From: Clostridium sp. MD294
GTDB taxonomy: Bacteria > Bacillota > Clostridia > Lachnospirales > Anaerotignaceae
NCBI RefSeq assembly: GCF_000364165.2
Contig: NZ_CP097810.1
Span: 496,001-560,000 of the forward strand
Reading direction: 5' to 3'
Length of the DNA stretch: 64,000 nucleotides
Positions 8,976-17,579 of the stretch are shown here, piece by piece. The notes beneath the pieces are model-generated. The model worked only from the letters and a program-made list of their open reading frames with translations. It was not told the DNA's origin and did no database searches. Every line of letters starts with the position of its first letter. Position 1 is the stretch's first letter. Position numbers and translations under genes: made by a program.

Positions 8976-11390
8976 TTAATAGATTTCCCAAAATCTTGCT
9001 GCAATTACAGTCATGTCATCTTTCTTATACTCTTTTGCTTTTTTCTGTGCTTGTTGCAATATATAATCTGCTACATCTTGAGGATTATTGCTGTAAAATG
9101 TTTCAAAAAGAGAACTAAGCCATTCTACATCTTCTTGTTCCTCTCCTACTGCTTCCATAACACCATCTGTCATAAGCAATATAATATCACTATCTTTTAA
9201 TAGTATATCATTTTTTTCCATAGAAACATTTTGCAATATTCCTACAGGAAGTGTTTCAGAACGTATTGCGATAATTTTGCCATCTCTAAGTATATAAGCT
9301 GCTGCTGCTCCCATTTTCATAAATTCTGCTTTGGCAGTATACAAATTTACGGTACAAATATCTAATGTTGCAAATTTTTCTTGTGCAGAACGTAATAATA
9401 ACACAGAATTAATCATATTAATAGCTAATTCTTTTTCAAAACCTGCTTCTATAAATTGCTCTAAAAGTTCTATGGCTGATTTACTTTCTTCTCTTGCTGC
9501 TATACCACTTCCCATACCATCAGAAAGTGCAATGACTGAAATGCCACTTTCTGTTTCCAAAAAACTAGCACTATCTCCCGAAATTCCTCCCTCCTGTTTG
9601 GGACAAGCTGCCGTCGCAACTGTCAATCTATATTTATTTTCCTCTATTAAACGTAATATACACTTTCCTCCTGCACCTGCATAACAAGCATATTTTCCTC
9701 CTACTTTTTTCATAGGTTTATGAAGTACTTTACTTACAAGTGGTATCACTTTTTCACGACACATATTATTGCCATTGCAAGATTTCATAGTAATCATCAC
9801 TTCTGTACCTTGCTTTATTCTATCTTCCATTACTGACACTTCTTCTACGCTAATCCCTATTTTATCTAATTTCGCTTTTATTTCTTTTTCTATCCCCTCT
9901 AAAAAAACACCTCTAATATCTAACTGACCTGAAAGATTTTCTATAATACTACCTACAGCAAACAACTGCTGACTTACCAGTTCTCTACATTCTGCCAATT
10001 TATTTCTCCATATACTTTGCGTTTCAAAAACTTCATAGCATCTATTTACAACATCTACAAAAATATCTCCTCTTACACAGTTTTTTCGAAATGTTTCAGG
10101 AAGCTGTTCTAGTTCCACTCTACCTCTTTTTTCACATATGGAAAGTGCTGAAAATGCAGTTTGATATGTTGCATATAGTTCTGTGTCCCAGCAATATACA
10201 GCAAGTCCACAATTTCTACAAGCTTTATCTGCTATAGTATCTATTAATAGTGACACATCATTTTTTCCCATTGTTTTTTTATCTAATTCAGGTAAAAATG
10301 TTTTCCCTAAACTCCTAAAAGCTGCTGCAAATTGTGACAGTCTTTCCTCTGTCAATTCTTTCATTTTTAAAAAATAAGTATCTTGTTGCAATTCTTTTTC
10401 ATGTACACCATAAGTATTAATAAAAGCAAATGCTTTTTTAGGTACAAACAAAAATAATATACTTCCTATCAATAGCCCTTTCAAAAAAGATATATTTAAT
10501 TCTGCTTGATTACAATAAAACAGTACTACTACTACAGCAATAAAAAAACTAATTACAGAAGCTACTTTTCCTAATTCTTTCATAGCACCACAAAGCAATC
10601 CCCCTAAACTAAATGCACAAAATATTTCCATTTCTACTTTACCACAAACAAGAAGCAAAAAGCCAAACAATACACCTGAAGCTGTTCCTATGCCTGCACC
10701 TCCTCTATAACCTCCTATTAATATCATACAAGAAGACAATATCGCCATAATAGGAATTTTTAAAAAAGGAACTGTCATATTGGCAGAACCTGCTACTGCC
10801 CCTCCTAAAAGTAATGCAAGGCTAATAATTTCTTCACTTGTCATAATATGTCTTTTTAATCCTCTTTGTAAAAGCACAACTCCCTTTTCTACTACATAGG
10901 TCAACAAAAATACTGCTATTCCTTCTACTGTGGCTATTCCTCCATAAAAATAAGAACCACCTCTTATTGTTGCAAACAAAAGACCACCTAATATTGTTGC
11001 AGTACCTCCAAATGCTGCTTTTAATATGGTAGAAGGATATTTTATTTTATTACTAGCTCCCCAATGAAATCCTAAACATAATAGCATACATAATATGTAT
11101 TTTTGTTTATTTTCAAAACTACTGCATAATATTCCTGCTGCTACTGCTACCATAACTCTATAAAAACGTTTTCCCTGTATTAAAAATGCAGAAATGTATG
11201 CTATTCCCATAGGATTTAGTATTTGAAATACTGTGGTATTTCCCCACAAAAAACCTATACTTAATAATACGCTTTCCTTCACAAATGCCCACTTTTTTGG
11301 TATCTGTAGTTTTATTTTATCTAAGGGCAATTTTGGAGGTAGCATTTTGCCAAATCCAGAACGTTCTGCAACTACTTCTGTTTTCTCCAT
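8976..11390 (-). CDS. spoIIE: Stage II sporulation protein E, PP2C-type phosphatase
   Basis: Septum-associated phosphatase that dephosphorylates SpoIIAA and so activates sigma-F in the forespore; it also binds FtsZ. The 804-residue length fits. The N-terminal half has about ten hydrophobic helices (about 40-330), then a central cytoplasmic domain with a Cys-rich segment (CRNCGLAVYCW), then the C-terminal PPM/PP2C domain with IALSDGMGSGIAA (metal-binding Asp) and IILLMTDGVMEAVG. The start has AGGGAGG 6 bases before the ATG. This is strong evidence that the organism forms endospores. The promoter upstream has the unusual 21-base spacing described separately. Confidence 0.95.
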   Translation of the reverse strand: MEKTEVVAERSGFGKMLPPKLPLDKIKLQIPKKWAFVKESVLLSIGFLWGNTTVFQILNPMGIAYISAFLIQGKRFYRVMVAVAAGILCSSFENKQKYILCMLLCLGFHWGASNKIKYPSTILKAAFGGTATILGGLLFATIRGGSYFYGGIATVEGIAVFLLTYVVEKGVVLLQRGLKRHIMTSEEIISLALLLGGAVAGSANMTVPFLKIPIMAILSSCMILIGGYRGGAGIGTASGVLFGFLLLVCGKVEMEIFCAFSLGGLLCGAMKELGKVASVISFFIAVVVVLFYCNQAELNISFLKGLLIGSILFLFVPKKAFAFINTYGVHEKELQQDTYFLKMKELTEERLSQFAAAFRSLGKTFLPELDKKTMGKNDVSLLIDTIADKACRNCGLAVYCWDTELYATYQTAFSALSICEKRGRVELEQLPETFRKNCVRGDIFVDVVNRCYEVFETQSIWRNKLAECRELVSQQLFAVGSIIENLSGQLDIRGVFLEGIEKEIKAKLDKIGISVEEVSVMEDRIKQGTEVMITMKSCNGNNMCREKVIPLVSKVLHKPMKKVGGKYACYAGAGGKCILRLIEENKYRLTVATAACPKQEGGISGDSASFLETESGISVIALSDGMGSGIAAREESKSAIELLEQFIEAGFEKELAINMINSVLLLRSAQEKFATLDICTVNLYTAKAEFMKMGAAAAYILRDGKIIAIRSETLPVGILQNVSMEKNDILLKDSDIILLMTDGVMEAVGEEQEDVEWLSSLFETFYSNNPQDVADYILQQAQKKAKEYKKDDMTVIAARFWEIY

Positions 11391-11428
11391 AACGTGCCTC
11401 CCTATTTTTTTAATTCTGCTATATGCTT

Positions 11429-11461
11429 ATTATACAAAATTAGAACTGCTTTTTTTGTCAA
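11429..11461 (-). promoter_or_regulatory. spoIIE promoter with 21-base spacer, Spo0A-type
   Basis: TTGACA (11456-11461) and TATAAT (11429-11434) are both perfect but separated by 21 bases. Such over-long spacing is known for Spo0A-activated sigma-A promoters, including B. subtilis spoIIE. The sequence TTTGACA at the -35 differs by one base from the Spo0A box TTCGACA. Confidence 0.7.
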
Positions 11462-11502
11462 AAGCACAAATTAGTGTTGATTTTTTTACGTCTTTTAATG
11501 AC

Positions 11503-11532
11503 AAAAAAAGAGAGCAAAAGCTCTCCTTTTTT
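11503..11532. terminator. Bidirectional terminator between the aldolase region and spoIIE
   Basis: Stem GAGAGC / GCTCTC with loop AAAA, flanked by A-runs on the left and T-runs on the right, giving a U-tract in either direction. It would stop minus-strand transcription coming from the threonine aldolase side before the spoIIE promoter. Confidence 0.75.
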
Positions 11533-11567
11533 AAAATATAGCATATTCTATGTGAGTATACCTTAAT

Positions 11568-11765
11568 ATTGTACCAATTTAAGTATACTTGTTTTAAATC
11601 TATTTTTGCTAAATTCATTCTTGTTAATAAACTTATTTCTGTTAATATAGAATTTTATATATTTGCACATCTTAAATAAGTACTCTCTAAATTTGTATTA
11701 CATAAATCTACACTTACTAACTGCCCTTTATATTTTTCATAAAATACTGCTTTTTCCTTATTATG
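11568..11765 (-). pseudogene. Remnant of a pentapeptide-repeat protein gene
   Basis: Read on the minus strand in one frame, this non-coding gap encodes five-residue units of the A(D/N)LXX type: SVDLC, NTNLE, STYLR, CANI, then after an in-frame TAA (11655-11657) NSILT, EISLL, MNLAKIDL, KQVYL. Pentapeptide-repeat proteins form right-handed beta-helices. No start codon with a ribosome binding site is present, and the piece is short, so it looks like a decayed fragment. It sits between the aldolase stop and the bidirectional terminator. Confidence 0.5.
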
Positions 11766-11771
11766 CTATAA

Positions 11772-12794
11772 TTATACTTGATGAATAGCCTCTATTAACT
11801 TTTGTACGTTTTCCTCTTTTGTTGCCCAGCTTGTCACAATTCTAATTGATGTATGAGTATCATCTATTTTTTCCCATTCTGTAAATAAAAACTCTTTTTC
11901 TAATTTCTGTAAAACAACATTAGGTAATATTGGAAAAAGCTGATTACTACAAGGGGTAAATTGAAAAGAATATCCTTTTTGTTCTATAACATTTTTTATT
12001 TTTTCTGCCATAGCATTAGCATATTCTCCTGTTTTTTGATATAATTCCCCTTCAAAAAGTGCTTCAAATTGTATACCTAAAAGCCAACCTTTTGCTAACA
12101 TAGCTCCTTTTTGTTTGATAGAAAAACGAAAATCTTCATTCAATGTACGTTTAAATATTACAAGTGCTTCTCCAAACAATGCCCCACATTTTGTGCCACC
12201 TAAATACAACAAATCTACTAAATTTGAATAATCTGCTATAGTGATATCATTGTATTTTGAAGCTAGAGCAGAGGCCATTCTCGCACCATCTAAATAAAAT
12301 ATCAAATGATGTTGTTTACAAAAATCACTTAATTCTTGTAATTCTTTTTTTGTATATAATGTTCCTACTTCTGTTGGATTAGAAATATATACCATTTTAG
12401 GCTGTACCATATGTTCATCTGTATGAATATCTAATGCTTTTTGTACTGCTTGTACATTTAATTTTCCTTCTTTTGATGGCATTGCAATCACTTTGTGTCC
12501 TGTCGCCTCAATTGCTCCTGTTTCATGTACATTAATATGGCCACTATCTGCTGCAATTACCGCTTGATATGGTTTTAAACAATGAGAAATCATAACTAAA
12601 TTTGTTTGTGTTCCTCCTACCAAAAAATGAACATCACAATCATAACAATTTAACTGTTTTTGAATACATTTTGCTGCTCTTTTACAATGTTCATCTTCAC
12701 CATATCCTACATTTTGAATAGTATTTTCTTTCTGTATTCTTTCTAAAATAATGCTATGTGCACCCTCACTATAATCATTTTTAAATGAAATCAT
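11772..12794 (-). CDS. ltaE: Threonine aldolase / beta-eliminating lyase family, PLP enzyme
   Basis: 340 residues, normal for low-specificity threonine aldolases, which split L-threonine (or allo-threonine) to glycine and acetaldehyde in the cytoplasm. Visible features are FKNDYSEGAH at the N-terminus, GYGEDEHCKRA, VGGTQTNL (cofactor phosphate contact region), HINVHETGAIEATGHKV, YLDGARMASAL (Asp/Arg near the pyridine ring) and LYLGGTKCGAL with the PLP Lys. RBS AGGAGG lies 6 bases before the ATG, behind a clear sigma-A promoter. It appears to be a single-gene unit. Exact substrate preference cannot be read from sequence, so the symbol is by family. Confidence 0.88.
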   Translation of the reverse strand: MISFKNDYSEGAHSIILERIQKENTIQNVGYGEDEHCKRAAKCIQKQLNCYDCDVHFLVGGTQTNLVMISHCLKPYQAVIAADSGHINVHETGAIEATGHKVIAMPSKEGKLNVQAVQKALDIHTDEHMVQPKMVYISNPTEVGTLYTKKELQELSDFCKQHHLIFYLDGARMASALASKYNDITIADYSNLVDLLYLGGTKCGALFGEALVIFKRTLNEDFRFSIKQKGAMLAKGWLLGIQFEALFEGELYQKTGEYANAMAEKIKNVIEQKGYSFQFTPCSNQLFPILPNVVLQKLEKEFLFTEWEKIDDTHTSIRIVTSWATKEENVQKLIEAIHQV

Positions 12795-12827
12795 GTTATT
12801 TCCTCCTTTTATTTTTGCCCTATCTGT

Positions 12828-12856
12828 ATAATATTAACTTTTTATACTATTGTCAA
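12828..12856 (-). promoter_or_regulatory. Sigma-A-type promoter for the threonine aldolase gene
   Basis: TTGACA (12851-12856), 17-base spacer, TATTAT (12828-12833) on the minus strand, about 35 bases before the start codon. Confidence 0.75.
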
Positions 12857-12892
12857 ATTCTTTTTCTAAATACTCTTTTATACTATAAAATA

Positions 12893-12924
12893 AAACTGAC
12901 ACCACTATATTATGATGTCAGTTT
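12893..12924 (-). terminator. Terminator after the 60-residue gene
   Basis: A 9-base stem (AAACTGACA / TGTCAGTTT) with a T-rich tail (TTTTATTTTAT) on the minus strand, about 70 bases after the small gene's stop. Confidence 0.65.
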
Positions 12925-12996
12925 ACATAAATTGTTTTATTATGCAATATTATATTTATACTGTTCAAATTATATTTAACAAATCAATTAAAAATG

Positions 12997-13179
12997 TCAA
13001 TATAAATCATATTCTTCTTCGTCATAGCGAAAATGTCCTTTTGAACAATAATATTGTGTCATTTTTGGTTTACTGCTTTTCTTTTTTAATATATTATTTT
13101 TTCTTTTTTCCGCCTCTGCTTCCCTTTCCATTTTTCTTTTTCTATCATAGCGTTCTGCTTCTGATGCTTTTTTAGACAC
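12997..13179 (-). CDS. Small basic protein of unknown function
   Basis: 60 residues. The start is a GTG preceded by GGAGGGAAGG at good spacing, behind a near-perfect promoter (13232-13260) and followed by a terminator, so the unit looks real although short. The first 40 residues are strongly charged and probably helical (KKASEAERYDRKRKMEREAEAEKRKNN is the pattern in part). The C-terminus YYCSKGHFRYDEEEYDLY has one Cys and one His. Cytoplasmic; perhaps nucleic-acid or ribosome binding by charge, but that is only a guess. Confidence 0.6.
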   Translation of the reverse strand: MSKKASEAERYDRKRKMEREAEAEKRKNNILKKKSSKPKMTQYYCSKGHFRYDEEEYDLY

Positions 13180-13231
13180 TTTTCCTTCCCTCCGTTATAT
13201 TTTTAAAAATACATCATAAGTATACTCATTT

Positions 13232-13260
13232 ATATTATGTAAAAATAACTCTTTTGTCAA
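13232..13260 (-). promoter_or_regulatory. Sigma-A-type promoter for the 60-residue gene
   Basis: TTGACA (13255-13260), 17-base spacer, TAATAT (13232-13237), about 50 bases before the GTG start. Confidence 0.75.
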
Positions 13261-13310
13261 CCATTTTAGTCACAAAATAATAAATTTGCACTATTCCAAT
13301 CATTTCTACA

Positions 13311-13342
13311 AAAATAAGAACAGCAGATAAAAATATCTGCTG
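13311..13342 (-). terminator. Terminator of the putative small RNA
   Basis: A 9-base perfect stem (CAGCAGATA 13321-13329 / TATCTGCTG 13334-13342), then TTCTTATTTTTG on the minus strand. No gene on the minus strand ends near it. Confidence 0.65.
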
Positions 13343-13451
13343 CTCCAATAAAGTTTTTAATTTGTTACATTTATTATTCTGTCTTCTTTTGTATATTATT
13401 ACATTTTTTCTTTTGTATATTTTAAAGAAGAAATTTATATTTCCTCTTATT
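13311..13451 (-). ncRNA. Putative small non-coding RNA, about 140 nt
   Basis: A full sigma-A promoter (13458-13486) points on the minus strand at a hairpin terminator 110-140 bases away, with no gene between. The two ATG codons inside the interval are each followed at once by TAA. The only long open frame across it begins inside the promoter and so cannot be translated from this transcript. A transcript of roughly 140 nt is inferred; its function is unknown. Confidence 0.4.
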
Positions 13452-13457
13452 AGTTTT

Positions 13458-13486
13458 ATTTTAAACATTCTTTTTTATACTGTCAA
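13458..13486 (-). promoter_or_regulatory. Sigma-A-type promoter of the putative small RNA
   Basis: TTGACA (13481-13486), 17-base spacer, TAAAAT (13458-13463) on the minus strand. Confidence 0.65.
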
Positions 13487-13622
13487 GAAAAGAAAATAAA
13501 ATTGCTTATTTTCCATAAAATGCCTAAAAATCAACATTGTTGTTTATGATTTTTTTATAATTTCCACTTTTTTACCATTTTTTTATGAAAATCATACAAC
13601 TATTAAAAAAACAAAATCTTTG

Positions 13623-13680
13623 TATCATGCAAATTGCATGATATACTATTATTATACAAAATTCATTATAATTATAACAA
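13623..13680 (-). promoter_or_regulatory. Promoter with palindromic operator at the start site
   Basis: A perfect 10+1+10 inverted repeat (TATCATGCAA / TTGCATGATA, 13623-13643) lies directly after a TATAAT (13651-13656). A TTGTTA (13675-13680) sits 18 bases further upstream. A dimeric repressor bound here would block initiation. No gene follows within reach except the putative small RNA region and, further on, the 60-residue gene. The rest of the 13180-13735 gap is AT-rich sequence with no further structure seen. Confidence 0.45.
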
Positions 13681-13735
13681 AAATAAAACATTTATATTAT
13701 ATCAAAAAGATTTTTTTTACTATATACTATTCTTC

Positions 13736-14776
13736 TTAAACATCGCTATTCGATTTTAGTATTGTATATTTTGTAAAAATATATTTTCCTCTTACTAAAT
13801 TCATGCTTTTTGGAATATCTTGTTTCATTGCTAAATGATAACTCAATTCAAAAATCAGTTCTGACTGCATTTCTGCATCATTTTTGACTGTTCCTAATAA
13901 TTTTCCTTGCTGCATTGCTTCTATTGCTGGTGCAATACCATCAATTCCTACAATAGCTGGTAGTGTCTTATCTACATTTTCATAGGCATCAATCGCTCCT
14001 AATGCCATATCATCATTGTTACATAATATCAATTCAATTTCATCACCATATATTTGTAACCATTGGTTCATTTTTGTTTCTGCTTGACTTCTTAACCAAT
14101 TTGCAGTATCTCCTGCTAATTTATCCATTTGTATACCTGCTTCTGTAATTGTTTTTACAGCATATTCTGTTCTCAAAAGGGCATCTTGATGTCCTTGTTC
14201 TCCTTCTAAAACAACATACTGCAATTTTCCATCTCCATTTTTATCCATACTATTGTTTTTATAATACTCTTCTGCTACAATTTCCCCTTCTAATTTTCCA
14301 CTTTCACTCGCATCTGCACCTACATAATATACTTTATTCCATCTTTCCAAATCTTCTTTTACAGGTTCTCTATTAAAAAATACAACTGCAATATCTGCTG
14401 CCTTTGCTTTATCAATTACAGTTGCTGCAACTGTTCTATCTACCAAATTAACACAAAGTACATCACAACCTTGCTCAATTAATTTGTCAATATGGTCATT
14501 TTGTACTGTTTGACTTCCCTTTGCATCCATTGTATTCATTATAATTTTAATATTATTTTGTTGTTCTCCCTTTTTTACAGCTTCTTCTATATTAGAAACA
14601 ATCATAGATATAAAAGTATCATCTCTCCTATAAACAGTAAGACCAATTTTAATTTCTGGAACAGTACTATCTATTTTTTGTTGTTCTGCTGTTTTTTTAT
14701 TACACCCAATTTGAAATAATAAAAATAATATACATAAAAATATATTACACTCTTTTAAAAAGTATTTTAAATTCAT
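13736..14776 (-). CDS. Sugar-binding lipoprotein, MglB-like
   Basis: 346 residues. A lipoprotein signal ends in the lipobox LFQIGC (Cys about 25), so the protein is tethered outside the membrane. The mature part is a type I periplasmic-binding fold close to galactose/glucose-binding MglB: IKIGLTVYRRDDTF at the N-terminus, CVNLVDRT, VFFNREP, the calcium loop DKNGDGKLQY typical of MglB, EGEQGHQDALLRT, ILCNNDDMALGAIDA, GIDGIAPAIEAM and GTVKNDA. It is the last gene of an operon with a response regulator, a histidine kinase and a second binding protein. No permease or ATPase follows, so sensing rather than uptake is inferred. Confidence 0.85.
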   Translation of the reverse strand: MNLKYFLKECNIFLCILFLLFQIGCNKKTAEQQKIDSTVPEIKIGLTVYRRDDTFISMIVSNIEEAVKKGEQQNNIKIIMNTMDAKGSQTVQNDHIDKLIEQGCDVLCVNLVDRTVAATVIDKAKAADIAVVFFNREPVKEDLERWNKVYYVGADASESGKLEGEIVAEEYYKNNSMDKNGDGKLQYVVLEGEQGHQDALLRTEYAVKTITEAGIQMDKLAGDTANWLRSQAETKMNQWLQIYGDEIELILCNNDDMALGAIDAYENVDKTLPAIVGIDGIAPAIEAMQQGKLLGTVKNDAEMQSELIFELSYHLAMKQDIPKSMNLVRGKYIFTKYTILKSNSDV

Positions 14777-14788
14777 GCTATTTCTCCC

Positions 14789-15751
14789 TTAACGTACAAA
14801 AGGAAATAATAATCTTTGATTTTCTTTTGTATACATATTTTGTCTATTTACAAAAGCATAATCAATCATTCCCTTTTTTTCTTTCTTTGTTTTACCTAAT
14901 ATTTCCATAGCATTATATATGCTTAAATACCCTAAATTAAAATCATTTTGTATCATAGAGGCTGCCACATTTTCTTTTTCAATATAAGAAGGTGTTTTTG
15001 TTGTCATACCAAAACCATATACCATAATATGATTTTTTTGCAAATGTTGCACTGTTTCTGCTGCAATATCTAATACTGTTGGTTCTAATGTAATAATAAT
15101 ATCTGGTTCTGTTTGCTGTATTATTTTACTTAAATTTTGTATATCATTGTCAGAAAATTCAAATGGTTGTTTAAATATACTTTTTGCTCTGTTTTCTAAC
15201 ATAGATAACAAAGCGGTTTCTCTTTTACAAATAGCATCACACTGTAAGCTACTTTCTAATATTAATATCTTTTTATTAAAAACCCCTTTTACAAATATCC
15301 TTCTTCCTAACTCTTTTCCCATTTCTTCATCTTGTCCCAATACAGTTGCTGAAACAGTAGTATCTTGTAATGAATTTGCCATATAAATAACAGGAATTTC
15401 TTCTGATACTTTTTCTATTGTTTTTTTTAATTCTTCATCTTCTATTGGCATAATTATTATAGCTTCTGCACCACTATTTATTTCTCTTTGTATTAATTTT
15501 TGTTGTTCCTGAGCATTATTTTGTTTTGTTAATGTTACAATACTCATTTCTACGTCCATGTCAGTTGCTGCTTGTTCCAATCCTTGCTGTAAATTTACAA
15601 TTGCTTCACTGCTACTTTCTCTTGTTATTACAGAAATTTTTGTATAAACAGATTGTATATTTTCTTGTGCTACATCAAATGAAATAAAATAAATCATACC
15701 AAAAAAAAGAATGCCAATAGAAAAAAGGAAAAATATATTTTTTAATTTCAC
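14789..15751 (-). CDS. Membrane-anchored periplasmic-binding-protein-like sensor component
   Basis: 320 residues. One N-terminal helix (about 6-23) anchors a type I periplasmic-binding fold (YTKISVITRESSSEA, GAEAIIIMPIEDEELKK, IPVIYMANSL, PDIIITLEPTVLD, YGFGMTTKT). There is no lipobox, so it stays as a membrane-anchored binding protein. The GTG start overlaps the kinase stop (GTGA), with GGGAGG 8 bases upstream; a longer ATG start lacks an RBS. The coupling to the kinase suggests it presents the ligand to the kinase's outer domain, as in known Clostridial sugar-sensing systems. The ligand is unknown. Confidence 0.75.
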   Translation of the reverse strand: MKLKNIFFLFSIGILFFGMIYFISFDVAQENIQSVYTKISVITRESSSEAIVNLQQGLEQAATDMDVEMSIVTLTKQNNAQEQQKLIQREINSGAEAIIIMPIEDEELKKTIEKVSEEIPVIYMANSLQDTTVSATVLGQDEEMGKELGRRIFVKGVFNKKILILESSLQCDAICKRETALLSMLENRAKSIFKQPFEFSDNDIQNLSKIIQQTEPDIIITLEPTVLDIAAETVQHLQKNHIMVYGFGMTTKTPSYIEKENVAASMIQNDFNLGYLSIYNAMEILGKTKKEKKGMIDYAFVNRQNMYTKENQRLLFPFVR

Positions 15752-17547
15752 TCTTTTTCGCCTCCCCATTGTTCTGCACTTTCATAAGGCACTAAAGGCA
15801 AATGAATTCTTACTGTTGTTCCAACATCTGCTTCACTCAATATTGTCAAGCCATAATTTTCACCAAAATAAAGCTGTATTCTTTCATGTACATTTTTCAG
15901 TCCAATACCGCTGCCCTTTCCTCTATGCTTACTTTCTCTTTTTAAAAGACCATCAATTTCTTCTTCTGGAATACCCATACCATTATCTGTTACATCAATA
16001 TAAAGTGAATTTTCTTTTGCATAGGCATTTACTTCTATTTCTCCATCTCCGTCCATAAATTCCACACCATGATATACTGCATTTTCTAAAAGAGGTTGCA
16101 CAATTAATTTAATTGTTGCCATAGAAAGAATTTCTTTTTCTACATTAATACGAAATGTAAATTTATCTCTAAAACGCATATGTTGTATTGTTATATAACT
16201 GCCTGCATGATTTAATTCATCTTTTAATGTAATGATATTTTTTCCTTTGCTGAGTCCTACTCTAAAAAATCCTGCAAGAGAAGTTACCATAACAATAGCT
16301 TCTTGATACCTTTCATTTTCTACCATCCATACTATAGAGTCTAGTGTATTATATAAAAAATGAGGATTGATTTGACTTTGTAATGCGTCAAATTCACTTT
16401 TTCTTTTAGACTCCTGTTCTGTTACAATATCTTGCATTAATTTTCTCATTTGTTCTGCCATAGATTTTATGGTTTCTCCTAAATGACGTATTTCATAAGA
16501 ACCACCTATTGCAATAGAAGCATCTAAATGTCCCTGCTCCAATTCTTTTACAGATTTTTCTAATTCCATAATAGGGTCTGCAATTTTAGAGGATACAAAA
16601 GTATTTGCTACAAGTAAAAGTAATATAGTAAATATGAATAAAAACAGTACAAACATTCTAATTTGAAAATTATTTTGAAAGTTTTCTTCCATAAAAGAAA
16701 CTCCTACAATTTTCCACCCTGTATAGCCTACTGTCTTAATAGTTACTAATCTTTTTTGCCCTTCAAATCTCTCTACATGACTACCGTCTTCATATTTTGT
16801 TGCTTTTAAATTATTTTCTTGTTCCAAATTAGAATAAATTAACTGTTGTCTTGGGTGATATATTATCTCGCCTTTGTTACTCATTAAATAGATATATCCT
16901 GATTTTCCTAAATCTATATTTTTAAATATTTGTTCAATACCACTGAAATTCATATCTACCAATAATATGCCTGTTTCTGTTTTTCCTCCTGTAATTAATT
17001 CTACAGAACGGCTTAATGAAACTACCCATTTATATTTATAGTCAATATCTTCAAATAAATTTTGTACATGAGGAGTAGAAAAGTGTATATTTTCCATTTT
17101 ATATTGTGCTTCATAAAACCAACTTTCTTTTTTAGGTTCAGCTGTTTTTTTCAGTCTTGCTAAAGGTGTTGCATCAATCAGTTTTCCCTGTTTATCAAAA
17201 ACAGCAATACTAACAATACTCTCTCTATTGGACTCATAAAGCAAATTCATATCACTATTAAAGCTTTGTTCTGCCATATCGCAATTTTGCAGCACACGGT
17301 ACCTCATAGTATCTGATACTTTCATTAGATTTCTAAGATAACCGTCTAAACTCATATTTACCTGATTTACAATTCTTTTATTATTTTCTTCTAATGTTGC
17401 TTCATTTGCAGCAGAAAATCTCAAATACAAAGAAGTACCTATAAAAATACTACCACAAACAGCTACAATAGTAAAACAAATAGAAATGACAAAACGAATA
17501 TCTTTTTTAATAAAATATTGTATTATATTTTGTATATTTTGTTTCAT
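15748..17547 (-). CDS. Sensor histidine kinase, YesM type
   Basis: 599 residues: transmembrane helix about 18-40, a large outer Cache-like domain (about 41-290), a second helix near 293-312, HAMP, a His_kinase domain with the phospho-acceptor in QINPHFLYNTLDSIVWM, and an ATPase domain with QPLLENAVYHGVE (N box), DNGMGIPEEE (G1) and GIGLKNVHERI. It phosphorylates the AraC-type regulator encoded 32 bases upstream. It is translationally coupled to the downstream binding protein. The outer domain plus two binding proteins point to an extracellular sugar signal. Confidence 0.9.
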   Translation of the reverse strand: MKQNIQNIIQYFIKKDIRFVISICFTIVAVCGSIFIGTSLYLRFSAANEATLEENNKRIVNQVNMSLDGYLRNLMKVSDTMRYRVLQNCDMAEQSFNSDMNLLYESNRESIVSIAVFDKQGKLIDATPLARLKKTAEPKKESWFYEAQYKMENIHFSTPHVQNLFEDIDYKYKWVVSLSRSVELITGGKTETGILLVDMNFSGIEQIFKNIDLGKSGYIYLMSNKGEIIYHPRQQLIYSNLEQENNLKATKYEDGSHVERFEGQKRLVTIKTVGYTGWKIVGVSFMEENFQNNFQIRMFVLFLFIFTILLLLVANTFVSSKIADPIMELEKSVKELEQGHLDASIAIGGSYEIRHLGETIKSMAEQMRKLMQDIVTEQESKRKSEFDALQSQINPHFLYNTLDSIVWMVENERYQEAIVMVTSLAGFFRVGLSKGKNIITLKDELNHAGSYITIQHMRFRDKFTFRINVEKEILSMATIKLIVQPLLENAVYHGVEFMDGDGEIEVNAYAKENSLYIDVTDNGMGIPEEEIDGLLKRESKHRGKGSGIGLKNVHERIQLYFGENYGLTILSEADVGTTVRIHLPLVPYESAEQWGGEKE

Positions 17548-17579
17548 ATCCTTCTCTATACCCCCTACACACTTTTATG

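Noticed and set aside
13235..13468. Open frame of 77 codons with a membrane-like segment on the minus strand
   Set aside because: Its start lies inside the -10 region of the promoter at 13458-13486, it has no RBS, and a terminator hairpin interrupts it.
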